DNA of 64,000 nucleotides from Acidimicrobiales bacterium (GTDB taxonomy: Bacteria; Actinomycetota; Acidimicrobiia; Acidimicrobiales; SZUA-35), in NCBI GenBank assembly GCA_020630065.1, contig JAHDCC010000003.1, positions 101,067 through 165,066 of the forward strand, in the 5' to 3' direction. The notes beneath the pieces were generated by a model that was not told the origin of the DNA, did not search any database, and was given only the letters and a program-made list of their open reading frames with translations. Positions 25,366 to 33,897 of this stretch are shown one piece after another. Within the stretch, counting starts at the first letter, position 1. The number at the start of each line of letters is the position of its first letter. The position numbers were made by a program, and so were the translations under genes.

Positions 25366-26037
25366 ATGGCCTACCGAACAACTGTTGAGACCGACATCGG
25401 TGTCGTTCAAATCGTATGCACCGATCGTTCCGACGGCGATTTTGCGGTTACCCAACAGGCATCTGAGGTCGAACAACGTAGGTCCTTAATTCAGGAACAA
25501 CCCTGGACGTGGTTACGTCAGATCCATTCAGCTCGCGTTCTCGAGGTTACACACCCCGGCGAACATAGCGGCCGCGAAGCTGATGGTTCGCTTACCCGGT
25601 CACCAGCGTGCCCGCTTTCGGTTACCACCGCCGACTGTGGGCCAGTTGTCCTGGTAGCCGATAATGGGATTGCGGTTGTCCACGCCGGGTGGAGAGGTGC
25701 GCTAGACGGAATAGTCGAAGTCGCAGCCAACCGACTACTCAAGAATGGAGCGTCTCCGGTTAAAGCATTTGTTGGGCCGACAATTGGTAGCCACGCATAC
25801 GAATTCACCGCAGCCGACCTACGGCCATTTGTTGACCGTTATGGCACCGAAGTTGCTAGTGAGACTAGCCAGGGTTTGCCAGCACTAGACATGGCAAAGG
25901 TTATTGAGGCGGCGTGCGCTCAGGTCGGGTTCGAAGCGACCCGACCGTTGGCTTGTACATCAGAGCCAAACAGATATAGCTATCGGCTTCGTAAAGAGGC
26001 GGAACGGCAGGCGACAGTGGCTTGGATCGATGGCTGA
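25366..26037 (+). CDS. pgeF: peptidoglycan editing factor / laccase-domain protein
   Basis: A 223-residue YfiH/PgeF-family protein. Family motifs: WLRQIHSARV, VTTADCGPVVLVAD, AVVHAGWRGALDGIV and KAFVGPTIGSHAYEF, which carry the conserved His/Cys metal-binding residues (H in QIH, C in ADCGP, H in VHAGWRG). In E. coli PgeF removes wrongly incorporated L-Ser-containing UDP-MurNAc precursors; related proteins have purine nucleoside-modifying or polyphenol oxidase activity. The place just after ftsZ is standard in actinobacteria. It starts 15 bases after ftsZ and overlaps yggS by 8 bases. Confidence 0.92.
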   Translation: MAYRTTVETDIGVVQIVCTDRSDGDFAVTQQASEVEQRRSLIQEQPWTWLRQIHSARVLEVTHPGEHSGREADGSLTRSPACPLSVTTADCGPVVLVADNGIAVVHAGWRGALDGIVEVAANRLLKNGASPVKAFVGPTIGSHAYEFTAADLRPFVDRYGTEVASETSQGLPALDMAKVIEAACAQVGFEATRPLACTSEPNRYSYRLRKEAERQATVAWIDG

Positions 26038-26695
26038 AACCATGACCGTCAAAGATCGTTTACAGATTGTCCAGGAACGCATCGCTTCTGCTGCGCCGAC
26101 ACCGGAACGGGTGACCCTGGTAGCGGTAACAAAGAGGTTTAACGCTCAGATCGCACGGGAAGCCCTCGATGCCGGTTTGGACCACTTGGGCGAGAACTAC
26201 GCTCAAGAGCTGATCACCAAAGCCGGTGAGCTAGACAATCTTGTGGTCGACACACCCACGGTGGATTGGCACTTCATTGGCCATCTGCAACGAAATAAGA
26301 TAAAAAAGATGGCTGGATTAGTGTCGTTGTGGCACACGGTTGATCGAGTGGAGTTAGCAACCGAAATATCGAAGAGAGCGCCTGGAGCGCGCATACTAGT
26401 CCAAGTGAATACCACTGGAGAAGGTCAGAAGTCGGGCTGTCTACCTGGTGAAGCCGCCCAGCTTGTTGACCATGCCAGGAATTGTGGTCTAGACGTCGCT
26501 GGGCTGATGACTATGGGACCGACTGATCGAGCTGACCCGGCCCCGGCATTCGCCCAGCTCTACGCGTTGGCCCAGAGGCTCGAAGTGGCCGAGCTGTCGA
26601 TGGGCATGAGCGCCGATCTTGAAGTAGCGTTGGCGGAAGGAGCCACGATAGTTCGAGTTGGTTCAGCACTGTTCGGACCGAGGTCATCACGTTGA
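26030..26695 (+). CDS. PLP homeostasis protein (YggS/PLPBP family)
   Basis: A 221-residue single-domain TIM-barrel protein binding pyridoxal phosphate without known catalytic activity. VTLVAVTKRF contains the PLP lysine; LGENYAQEL, WHFIGHLQRNKIKKM, HTVDRVELA, GLMTMGP and LSMGMSADLEVALAEGATIV are the remaining family blocks. It balances B6 vitamers and affects amino-acid pools. ATG at 26030 overlaps pgeF; ATG at 26042 is an alternative four codons in. The longer ORF-track start is pgeF sequence. It forms the usual ftsZ-pgeF-yggS-sepF string. Confidence 0.94.
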   Translation: MAETMTVKDRLQIVQERIASAAPTPERVTLVAVTKRFNAQIAREALDAGLDHLGENYAQELITKAGELDNLVVDTPTVDWHFIGHLQRNKIKKMAGLVSLWHTVDRVELATEISKRAPGARILVQVNTTGEGQKSGCLPGEAAQLVDHARNCGLDVAGLMTMGPTDRADPAPAFAQLYALAQRLEVAELSMGMSADLEVALAEGATIVRVGSALFGPRSSR

Positions 26696-26782
26696 TACCA
26701 ACGTTAGGAGTAGACTTGTTACGTGCTAAGCCTGGTCGAGCCAGTTTAGAAGCCCGTCAAAAACCTGCAAAGGGGGAGTGAG

Positions 26783-27493
26783 ATGTCAGTATTACATAAC
26801 GTTCGAGCGTTCTTGGGCCTCAGCCCTCAAGAAGGTGAAGATGATACGTACCATTTCGGTATTAAAGACGATGACACCGGAGCGGTCTATTTCGACGATG
26901 ACGACGATGACGACGAAGTTGACGATCACGATGATGTCGAAGTTGACGTTGATGTTGACGAAGAAGATGAATCCAATAACACCGAAGAGAGCTCGACGTA
27001 TGAGTTCAACTATGAGTCTGAAGAAGATGCAAGCGTAGAGATAACCTTCGAAGATAGATCTAACGAGATCCGAATAGTCGAGACCGAGCGCCCTAAGAAC
27101 CGGTCCAAACGCTCAACCAGAGAGAATAGGCGCAGCGTGTCGGCAGACGCTGAGCGTCGGCGTGGCAGCTCAGCTTCCAAACCTCTGCGGGCAAAGCCAG
27201 ATCCAGCGATGGCGCTACAAGAAGCTCGTCCTAAAATAGTTAAACCTCGTTCGTTCGCAGATGCTCAAACGGTTGCTGACGGGTTTAAAGCAGACATTCC
27301 TATCGTGATGAATTTAACATCGGTAGACCAAGAACTCGCTCGTCGTCTCATCGATTTCGCTTCGGGAATATGTTACGTGGCTGGTGGAGAGATGGAACGA
27401 ATCAGGTCCAGGGTTTTCTTGCTGACACCTCACTCAGCTGTGCTTAGCCCGGAGGATCGTCGCCTGCTGGCATCTCGCCGATACGATCGTTAG
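26783..27493 (+). CDS. sepF: FtsZ membrane anchor SepF
   Basis: A 236-residue protein that tethers FtsZ to the membrane and replaces FtsA in actinobacteria. Residues 1-14 (MSVLHNVRAFLGLS) form the amphipathic membrane-binding helix. Residues 38-63 are almost entirely Asp/Glu, then comes a basic Arg/Ser stretch. The SepF core starts near residue 150 (IVKPRSFADAQTVADGF) and includes VMNLTSVDQELARRLIDFASG and the GGEMERIRSRVFLLTP end that binds the FtsZ tail. The linker is longer and more acidic than in Bacillus SepF. AGGGGGAG at 26770-26777 gives a strong ribosome binding site. Confidence 0.95.
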   Translation: MSVLHNVRAFLGLSPQEGEDDTYHFGIKDDDTGAVYFDDDDDDDEVDDHDDVEVDVDVDEEDESNNTEESSTYEFNYESEEDASVEITFEDRSNEIRIVETERPKNRSKRSTRENRRSVSADAERRRGSSASKPLRAKPDPAMALQEARPKIVKPRSFADAQTVADGFKADIPIVMNLTSVDQELARRLIDFASGICYVAGGEMERIRSRVFLLTPHSAVLSPEDRRLLASRRYDR

Positions 27494-27496
27494 CCC

Positions 27497-27760
27497 ATGA
27501 TCGTTCCTTGTGTTCTCATACAGCTTTTCCAGTTTGTCTTCCTGACCCGTCTCGTGATTACGTTTTTCCCAGTGTCGCCAACATCTTTAGCGGGCCGGTA
27601 TCGAGATCTATCGATCAAAGTGACTGAGCCGGTAGTCGTTCCGGTTCGTAAAATCATGCCACCGGTAACCGGAGCGCTACGCGGGTTTGGTTTCGCCGAA
27701 CTGATCGTTTTGTTGATTCTGGCTGTGCTTGGTCAGATCATCTGTGGCGCAGCGACGTAA
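27497..27760 (+). CDS. YggT family membrane protein
   Basis: An 87-residue protein with two hydrophobic segments (residues about 4-24 and 68-85) flanking the family motif VTEPVVVPVRKIMPPV. YggT proteins occur beside sepF and divIVA in Gram-positive bacteria and cyanobacteria and are thought to assist division or membrane organisation; the biochemical role is unknown. It starts 3 bases after sepF, so almost certainly shares its transcript. 150 bases separate it from divIVA; I see no terminator there. Confidence 0.9.
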   Translation: MIVPCVLIQLFQFVFLTRLVITFFPVSPTSLAGRYRDLSIKVTEPVVVPVRKIMPPVTGALRGFGFAELIVLLILAVLGQIICGAAT

Positions 27761-27910
27761 CACAACGTCGGGTTTTTGGCCTGTTCGGAGTTATAGGAAG
27801 CCATAGGAACTGGTTGTTGGTAGGTCGAATAACCCTAATTAGGCGAATTTCAGTAGCCGAGAACTTAGATGACGGTGTTTCACCACGCATCTACCCGGTA
27901 GTCTTAGGTC

Positions 27911-29140
27911 ATGGCTCCGCAAAACGACAAGTTCCGTCTTCTTCGACGCATTCCCGACTTGCGGTTCGAGGAAGTTCCCAAGGGTTATAGCAAAGAACAG
28001 GTAAACCGTGTTCTCGATAACCTCGCTCAACTTTACGAAGAAGTTGAACGGCTTCAAGCTCGCCTCGCTGAGGCAGAGACTCGAGCTGCATCCGCCGAGG
28101 CCCGGCTAGTAGAAGCGAGGAGCCCATCGAACGCTACGGCTGATGTGGTGCCTCCGCTTCCGAATGCTGACTTCGACGAAACACTTCGCAATACGTTGGT
28201 ATCGGCTCAGCGAACAGCTGACACGATGGTTAAGGACGCAAAGGAAGAAGCTAGTCGTCTGCAGAGCGAAGCTGAACTGCAGTCAACGGCGATGCTTGAT
28301 GACGCTCGAGAGCAGTCGGCTGAGATGACCGCAGAGGCAGTGGCCCATCGCGATCTGAAGATGAACGAAGCCGAGCAAGAGCGACTCGAGCTGTCACAGC
28401 AATATAAGAGCGAGCTGGAACAGCGCAAGTCGTCGATTGAAGCCGAACTTGAAGAGGCACACGAAGCTGAGCGTTCAAATCTGTTGACGCAGATATCTGA
28501 TCTTAAAGACACCCACGGTTCGCTTCAGAAAGACATTAAGCGATTCGAGGAGCACCTCAATTCTCGTCGCGAGTCAATTCGGTTGGCTATCGCGGATCTA
28601 AATGCAGTGGTCGAAGATCCGACATCGCTGCGGTCCGCTGATCAGCCGGAGCCGGATGAAATAAAGGAGATCGATGAAGCTAACTATCCAAAGATTGGCA
28701 TCGAATCTCCGGCGCTTGAAGAGTTAGATACCGAGCTGTCAACCGAAGATGACTCAGTTGCCGAAGATGATGAACTAGTCATATCTGAAAACGACGACGA
28801 AGATTCTGACAGCGATGTCGAAGATACCACATCCGAAGAAGTAGCCGAGTCAAACGATTCACCGCCAGCCCCTCCAGCTCCGCCCGCTAACGGTGACTCT
28901 GCCAGTGCATTCGAAGAAGATGTAACCGTAGATGGCGCCGCTGTGAATCAGCAGGTCGATCTGACCGATCAAGAATCAGAAGAATCAGGTCAGGGTGCAT
29001 TGAGCAGCGGTGACCCGTTCCTCGCTGAGCTACGGCGAGTAACTAACGAAGAGCCTGAAGATGGCGATCCGATAACCGATTTTCTAGAAGACGAATCTTC
29101 TAATTCAAACGGTGGCGGCTGGTTCGGTCGTCGCAAGTAG
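27911..29140 (+). CDS. divIVA: DivIVA/Wag31-like polar scaffold protein
   Basis: A 409-residue coiled-coil protein. Residues about 15-80 resemble the DivIVA N-terminal domain (FEEVPKGYSKEQVNRVLDNL, then a heptad-rich ARLAEAETRAASAEARL). A long Ala/Glu/Gln coiled coil runs to about residue 235, and the rest is a disordered acidic tail (many Asp/Glu, PPAPPAPPA) ending in a Trp-containing GGGWFGRRK. DivIVA marks negatively curved membrane and organises polar growth or septum placement. Length and acidic tail exceed those of B. subtilis DivIVA. Position after sepF-yggT supports the call. A strong bidirectional terminator follows. Confidence 0.88.
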   Translation: MAPQNDKFRLLRRIPDLRFEEVPKGYSKEQVNRVLDNLAQLYEEVERLQARLAEAETRAASAEARLVEARSPSNATADVVPPLPNADFDETLRNTLVSAQRTADTMVKDAKEEASRLQSEAELQSTAMLDDAREQSAEMTAEAVAHRDLKMNEAEQERLELSQQYKSELEQRKSSIEAELEEAHEAERSNLLTQISDLKDTHGSLQKDIKRFEEHLNSRRESIRLAIADLNAVVEDPTSLRSADQPEPDEIKEIDEANYPKIGIESPALEELDTELSTEDDSVAEDDELVISENDDEDSDSDVEDTTSEEVAESNDSPPAPPAPPANGDSASAFEEDVTVDGAAVNQQVDLTDQESEESGQGALSSGDPFLAELRRVTNEEPEDGDPITDFLEDESSNSNGGGWFGRRK

Positions 29141-29177
29141 ACGACTCGACGACAACAACGCTAACTAAATAGTTATT

Positions 29178-29212
29178 CAAAGGGCCTGACTTCGAAGAAG
29201 TCAGGCCCTTTG
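29178..29212. terminator. bidirectional intrinsic terminator divIVA / ileS
   Basis: A perfect 16-base-pair stem, CAAAGGGCCTGACTTC paired with its complement, closed by a 3-base GAA loop, lies between the convergent divIVA and ileS genes. A/T-rich flanks (CCCTTTGG and TATTCAAAGG) on both sides allow it to end transcription on both strands. It is the strongest hairpin I found in the window. Confidence 0.92.
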
Positions 29213-29233
29213 GTTCGCCGAAGTTTCTTTACG

Positions 29234-32200
29234 TTATGGATTGACGACGGCTATATCGATCGTGATGGGATGATCTCCCAACGTGGCCGACGTCGCCAGC
29301 ACGCCTTCTGAGTGCACGAACTCAATTGCGAGGACTTGGCCCGCAATCCAGTCAAAGTGGGGAGCTAACGCAGCCTGTAAGTCCGTTGGCAAATTGGTCT
29401 CTAAACGGATCCGGTCTACGACGTTTAGTTCACGATCCTTGCGTTCTTGCTGGACGAGACGTACCAGGTCTCTTGCCAATCCTTCAGCCTCAAGCTCTTC
29501 TGTGAGTTCGGTATCTAGGACGACAACGGCGTCGTTTCCTGGAAGGGCTGCTGCGGCGACACCATCGGTTGGGTCGAGGGCGAGTTCAAATTGATCTTCC
29601 ACGAGGGTATGGCCGGCAACGGTCACCGAACCATCATCGTTTAGCGTCCAATCGCCGGCCTTCGCTGCTTTGATCACTTTCTGTACATCGCCGCCAATGA
29701 GCGGCCCAAGCACTCGACCGTTTGGTCGCAACCGGAATGTGCCAAAGGTTTCGACTTCATTGGTGAGTTCGACTGCTTTGACGTTAATCTCGTCGGTTAG
29801 AAGGTCGACGAAAGGTCCGATTGCATCGGTCTTCGGCCCTGCGACCGTTACTTTGGCCAAAGGTAGCCTGATCCTAAGCCCGCGTTCGTCGCGAAGTGAT
29901 AACGCAGTCGAAGCGACGTCCCGTAGCTGATCCATTGCCTCGACCAGCTCAGGGTCGGCGGGAAGGTCGTTTCTTGAAGGCCACGCTTGCAGATGAACAG
30001 AGGAGTCGTCGTCGGTTAAACCAGTCCAGATCTCTTCTGCCAACATGGGTGCTAGAGGTGCGATAACTTTCGAGAGCACTCGAAGCACGGTATAGAGCGT
30101 GTCGAGAGCTTCTTCGTCAACGGAGGTGTCGCCTTCTTCTTTGTCTGTATTCCAGAACCGTTCCCGGCTGCGACGGATGTACCAGTTTGTTAATGCGTCT
30201 AGAAAACTTTGAACCCCGGCACATGCCCCGGCTAAGTCATAACTATCTAGGCGATCGCCAGCCTGAGCGACCAAATCATGTGCTTTAGCCAGAACATAGC
30301 GATCGAGTAGGTTGGTTGAGTCGGTTCGCTCAATTGCGGTGTAGCCTTCAGCGTTGGCATACAACGTGAAGAAGCTGTAGGTGCTCCAAATCGGGTTCAG
30401 GATTTGGCGGACGACGTCTCGGACCTCAGTCCCGTCTTGGCTAATACGTAAATCCTGGCCCCGTAGAATGGGTGAGCTCATTAGGAACCATCGCAACGCA
30501 TCAGAACCGTACTGGTCGAAGATTTCGAGCGGGTCAGGGTAATTTCTGAGTTTCTTTGAGAGTTTCCGACCCTCATTATCTAGCACGACTCCGTGGCAAA
30601 TAACGTTTTGGAATGCAGGTTTATCAAAGAGGGCAACAGAGAGCACATGCATCGTGTAAAACCAGCCCCTGGTTTGAGCGATGTATTCGACAATGAAGTC
30701 AGCTGGGTTATGTCGCTCGAAGCGTTCGCTATTCTCAAACGGGTAGTGAAGTTGAGCGTACGGCATCGACCCTGATTCGAACCAGCAGTCTAAGACCTCT
30801 GGAACTCGACGCATAGTTGATTGCCCGGTTGGGTCGTCAGGGTTTGGGCGGGTCAGTTCATCGACGTAAGGTCGGTGAAGATTATCTGGGCGAACGCCGA
30901 AATCTTGTTCGAGTTCGTCGAGACTTCCGTAGACGTCGACTCGTGGATATTCGGGATTGTCGCATTTCCACACAGGAATGGGTGCTCCCCAAAACCGGTT
31001 GCGGCTAATAGACCAGTCTCGGGCTCCCTCAAGCCAGCGCCCAAACGCTCCGTCTTTCACATGGCCTGGAATCCAGTTGATCTCCTGGTTAGTTTCTAAC
31101 AGACGGTCGGAGAGGTCGGTTACCCGGAGGTACCACGAGTTGATCGCTCGATAGATGATTGGGGTGTCGGTGCGCCAACAATGCGGATAGTTGTGGTCGT
31201 ACGTTTCGTGACGGACCACGGCATGTTGCTGTTTGAGGTGTTTGATCACGAGCGGGTTTGCGTCAAAAACGTTTTCCCCGGCGAAGTCCGTTACCTCAGG
31301 GGTGTATCGACCTTCGTCGTTTACCGGCACAACCAATGTGATGCCAGCTTCTTCACAGATTCGTTGGTCGTCTTCACCAAAGCCCGGAGCTATGTGAACA
31401 ACTCCTGTGCCATCGCCGGTTTCAACAAAGTCGGCACCTAGAACCACAAACGCTTCAGCATGATCGGCGAAGTAAGGGAATAGGGGGGTATACGACCGGC
31501 CAGCGAGTTCAGCTCCGGTGAAGGAACGTTCGGGTTCGATTTGTTGTAGTTCCTTGCTGTATCGTTCAAGCGCTTCTTGAGCAACGAATACGGTGTCACC
31601 GGCGCTGTCTGTAGCCGCAACATAGGTAATGTCAGGGCCAACGGCGAGTGCAAGATTGGACGGCAACGTCCATGGTGTAGTGGTCCAGGCCGCGAGGTAG
31701 ACGGGTTCGTGTTCAGAGCCGACCGGATCGAGTTTGAACTTGACTGTTAGCGCTGGGTCTTGGCGTGGACGGGTGGCGTCGTCAAGCCGTATCTCAAAGT
31801 TGGCGAGTGGTGTTTCGGCACCCCAGGAATATGGCATAACTCGATCGGCCTCATACAACAGACCTTTTTCATAGAGCTGTTTAAACGCCCAAATAACCGA
31901 CTCCATGTAGTCAAGATCCATGGTCTTGTAGTCATTATCGAAGTCGACCCATCGAGCCTGACGTTGAACGTATTGTTGCCATTCTTCGGTGTAGCGCTGA
32001 ACCGACGCACGACAGGAGTCATTGAACTTATCAATGCCATAGTCGACGATGGCTTTGCGTCCCGACACGCCAAGTTCTTTTTCTGTGTGCATTTCGGCTG
32101 GGAGACCGTGGCAGTCCCAGCCGAATCGGCGTTCGACTCGATGGCCTCGCATAGTTTGGAATCGAGGGATTACGTCTTTGACGTATCCGGTGAGGAGATG

Positions 32201-32413
32201 GCCATAGTGGGGGAGTCCATTAGCGAACGGCGGGCCGTCGTTAAAGACAAACTCGTCACCTCCGTCGCTAAAACTTTGGTGCTGTTCGACTGATTTCGTA
32301 AAAATTTCCTGTTTGTTCCATCTGTCGAGTATCTCTCGCTCAAGTTTCGGGAAATTTGGCCGAGAAGGTACATCTGGATATGGAAGTCGATTAACAGCAG
32401 AAACCATGTCCAT
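29234..32413 (-). CDS. ileS: isoleucyl-tRNA synthetase, eukaryote-like (type 2)
   Basis: A 1059-residue class I synthetase charging tRNA-Ile. The HIGH motif is HYGH (residues 69-72, NGLPHYGHLLTGYVKD) and the KMSKS motif is KLSKK (near 616, RKLSKKLRNYP). A full editing (CP1) domain is present (AAWTTTPWTLPSN, GTGVVHIAPGFGEDD). The NGLPHYGH and RRFGWDCHGLP context resembles eukaryotic-type IleRS2, a group often insensitive to mupirocin. There is no C-terminal zinc-binding Cys cluster of the type 1 enzyme. I looked for a T-box upstream and found none. ATG at 32413 or 32407 could start it; neither has a good ribosome binding site. Confidence 0.96.
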   Translation of the reverse strand: MDMVSAVNRLPYPDVPSRPNFPKLEREILDRWNKQEIFTKSVEQHQSFSDGGDEFVFNDGPPFANGLPHYGHLLTGYVKDVIPRFQTMRGHRVERRFGWDCHGLPAEMHTEKELGVSGRKAIVDYGIDKFNDSCRASVQRYTEEWQQYVQRQARWVDFDNDYKTMDLDYMESVIWAFKQLYEKGLLYEADRVMPYSWGAETPLANFEIRLDDATRPRQDPALTVKFKLDPVGSEHEPVYLAAWTTTPWTLPSNLALAVGPDITYVAATDSAGDTVFVAQEALERYSKELQQIEPERSFTGAELAGRSYTPLFPYFADHAEAFVVLGADFVETGDGTGVVHIAPGFGEDDQRICEEAGITLVVPVNDEGRYTPEVTDFAGENVFDANPLVIKHLKQQHAVVRHETYDHNYPHCWRTDTPIIYRAINSWYLRVTDLSDRLLETNQEINWIPGHVKDGAFGRWLEGARDWSISRNRFWGAPIPVWKCDNPEYPRVDVYGSLDELEQDFGVRPDNLHRPYVDELTRPNPDDPTGQSTMRRVPEVLDCWFESGSMPYAQLHYPFENSERFERHNPADFIVEYIAQTRGWFYTMHVLSVALFDKPAFQNVICHGVVLDNEGRKLSKKLRNYPDPLEIFDQYGSDALRWFLMSSPILRGQDLRISQDGTEVRDVVRQILNPIWSTYSFFTLYANAEGYTAIERTDSTNLLDRYVLAKAHDLVAQAGDRLDSYDLAGACAGVQSFLDALTNWYIRRSRERFWNTDKEEGDTSVDEEALDTLYTVLRVLSKVIAPLAPMLAEEIWTGLTDDDSSVHLQAWPSRNDLPADPELVEAMDQLRDVASTALSLRDERGLRIRLPLAKVTVAGPKTDAIGPFVDLLTDEINVKAVELTNEVETFGTFRLRPNGRVLGPLIGGDVQKVIKAAKAGDWTLNDDGSVTVAGHTLVEDQFELALDPTDGVAAAALPGNDAVVVLDTELTEELEAEGLARDLVRLVQQERKDRELNVVDRIRLETNLPTDLQAALAPHFDWIAGQVLAIEFVHSEGVLATSATLGDHPITIDIAVVNP

Positions 32414-32595
32414 AGGTTAGCGTTAGCTGTTCAGATGGGATGATGTCCGACACCTACGGCATGGAAATGTAAGCGTTACGCATCAGAGTTCAGGATTTTC
32501 GGCCCCATTTTGGATGAAAATACCGCCAAATAAAGGGGGTTTGTCCACTATTCTGGTCAAAATCTGGTTCTCGATTTTCTTGGGACGGAGACTGG
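32414..32595. other. divergent intergenic ileS / traR
   Basis: First part of a 443-base gap between ileS and the TraR-like gene. I see no T-box antiterminator sequence (TGG-N-ACCGCG type) on the ileS strand and no clear promoter pair for ileS. Further right, an extended -10 at 32596-32604 serves the plus strand, and a 32-codon ORF at 32655-32753 (opening MFPTTLDDEKDSEYEAS) lies in the presumed traR leader; it has no ribosome binding site and I do not call it a gene. Confidence 0.4.
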
Positions 32596-32604
32596 TGCTA
32601 GAAT
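32596..32604 (+). promoter_or_regulatory. extended -10 promoter element for traR-lspA-rluD
   Basis: TGCTAGAAT fits the extended -10 pattern TGn-TATAAT with one mismatch in the hexamer. No good -35 lies 17 bases upstream, which extended -10 promoters tolerate. Transcription would start near 32611 and leave a long, about 245-base leader before the TraR-like ATG. Confidence 0.45.
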
Positions 32605-32856
32605 AGCCCGACTTGTCAAATTGGCTATCAAGGACAATTCATGCAGTTGGCTACATGTTCCCGACAACTCTTGACGATGAGAAGGATTCCGAGTACGAAG
32701 CTAGCCTGATCGATATATCTCGATCGTCCGAACTCTTGGGTGATAGTAAGTAAGTGTTTACGCAGGCAAACGAGCAAGAAATGAGTGGCAGAGATATCAG
32801 AATCAAACGGAGCTAAAACTTCCTCAAGAATTCTGAAATCACGGCGAAAGACGACT

Positions 32857-33267
32857 ATGGCAACAAAAGATGCGGCAAATAAGAGTGCACTTCCAAAGTA
32901 CATGACCGACAAGAAATGGCTCGATGAGCAACGCAAAGCGCTCGAAGCTGAGCGGGTGCGGTACGTCTCGAGCGCTGATCGGTTGGCCGCTGAAGCGGCT
33001 GCCTTGATGGCAGATCGTGAACCCGGTGATGTGCAATTCGATGAGGAATCGGGCGAAGGCGACACCATAGCGGTTGAACGAGATCGTGATCTGGCGCTGT
33101 CGGCTGCGGCTCGCCAGGCAGTCATTGAGATTGACGCTGCGCTCGCACGACTTGATGATAATACCTACGGCATCTGTACAGTAAGCGGTGAACCGATCCC
33201 AAAGGCGCGGCTCGAAGCCATTCCTGAAGCGTCGGTTCGTGTGGAACACAAGACATCAATGTTTTAG
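32857..33267 (+). CDS. TraR/DksA-like protein with degenerate zinc finger
   Basis: A 136-residue protein. KYMTDKKWLDEQRKALEAER begins a helical coiled-coil region like that of DksA/TraR proteins, which enter the RNA polymerase secondary channel. The C-terminal finger reads TYGICTVSGEPIPKARLEAI with PEASVRVEHK after it: the IPxARLEAxPxA core is intact, but of the usual four cysteines only one remains (ICTVSG where CxxCG is expected, and no second pair). So zinc binding is probably lost. A GTG at 32785 would add 24 residues; I prefer ATG at 32857. Its place before lspA-rluD matches other actinobacteria. Confidence 0.85.
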   Translation: MATKDAANKSALPKYMTDKKWLDEQRKALEAERVRYVSSADRLAAEAAALMADREPGDVQFDEESGEGDTIAVERDRDLALSAAARQAVIEIDAALARLDDNTYGICTVSGEPIPKARLEAIPEASVRVEHKTSMF

Positions 33268-33303
33268 CGGCAGGCCCAAGGTTGGTGCTGTCGCTGAGGG
33301 AGT

Positions 33304-33897
33304 GTGGAAGTGAGACGAGCGCTTCTTAGTGCGGCAGTAGTCGTCGTTCTTGATCAACTGACTAAGATATGGGCCGTTGCACGGCTCGTCGATGAACCTG
33401 GACAGCGTATTGCGCTCGGTTTCGGAGCTGAGTTTCAGCTCCACTACAACAAGGGCGCGGCTTTCAGCAGTGGCACTAGCTTTGGTCAAATTATTGCTGT
33501 AGTTGCGTTTGGGATGAGCATCTTGTTGTTCAGGCTCGCCAGTCAACGTCAAGACCGTTACGGGCAGATCGTATTGGGCAGCATTGCTGGTGGAGCGGTC
33601 GGCAATCTGTTGGATCGAATCTTTCGCGCCGAAGAAGGACCGTTGTCAGGCGCCGTCGTCGACTTCATCCGGCCGTTCGATTTCTTTGCCATCTTCAATG
33701 TTGCTGACGCAGCGATCGTCGTTGGCGTAATCGCGGTACTCGTCCAGGCCGTTCTGTTTCCGCCTGACGAACCAGAGACCAAGCCCACAGCATCTAACGA
33801 TTCCGAAGTCACGAGTGTGGCCTCTTCTTTATCCGACGATGAAGTGGGACAGGACGAAGACCTTCAAGAGCCTGATAAGTCGCTACCAAGTGTCTGA
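33304..33897 (+). CDS. lspA: prolipoprotein signal peptidase
   Basis: A 197-residue membrane aspartyl protease (signal peptidase II) that cleaves signal peptides of lipid-modified prolipoproteins. Four membrane helices are visible. Catalytic aspartates lie in GAVVDFIRPF and FNVADAAIVVG; other family blocks are VLDQLTKIWAV, LHYNKGAAFSSG and GGAVGNLLDRIFR. The C-terminal 40 residues are an Asp/Glu/Ser-rich extension not found in E. coli LspA. The start is GTG at 33304. It overlaps rluD by 8 bases. The LppM-like lipoprotein of this window is a plausible substrate. Confidence 0.96.
   Translation: MEVRRALLSAAVVVVLDQLTKIWAVARLVDEPGQRIALGFGAEFQLHYNKGAAFSSGTSFGQIIAVVAFGMSILLFRLASQRQDRYGQIVLGSIAGGAVGNLLDRIFRAEEGPLSGAVVDFIRPFDFFAIFNVADAAIVVGVIAVLVQAVLFPPDEPETKPTASNDSEVTSVASSLSDDEVGQDEDLQEPDKSLPSV

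Noticed and set aside
32655-32753. 32-codon ORF in the presumed traR leader
   Set aside because: No ribosome binding site, no recognisable similarity, and an overlapping short ORF in another frame is equally plausible.
32414-32856. T-box riboswitch upstream of ileS
   Set aside because: No TGG-N-ACCGCG antiterminator sequence or specifier-loop arrangement could be found on the reverse strand.
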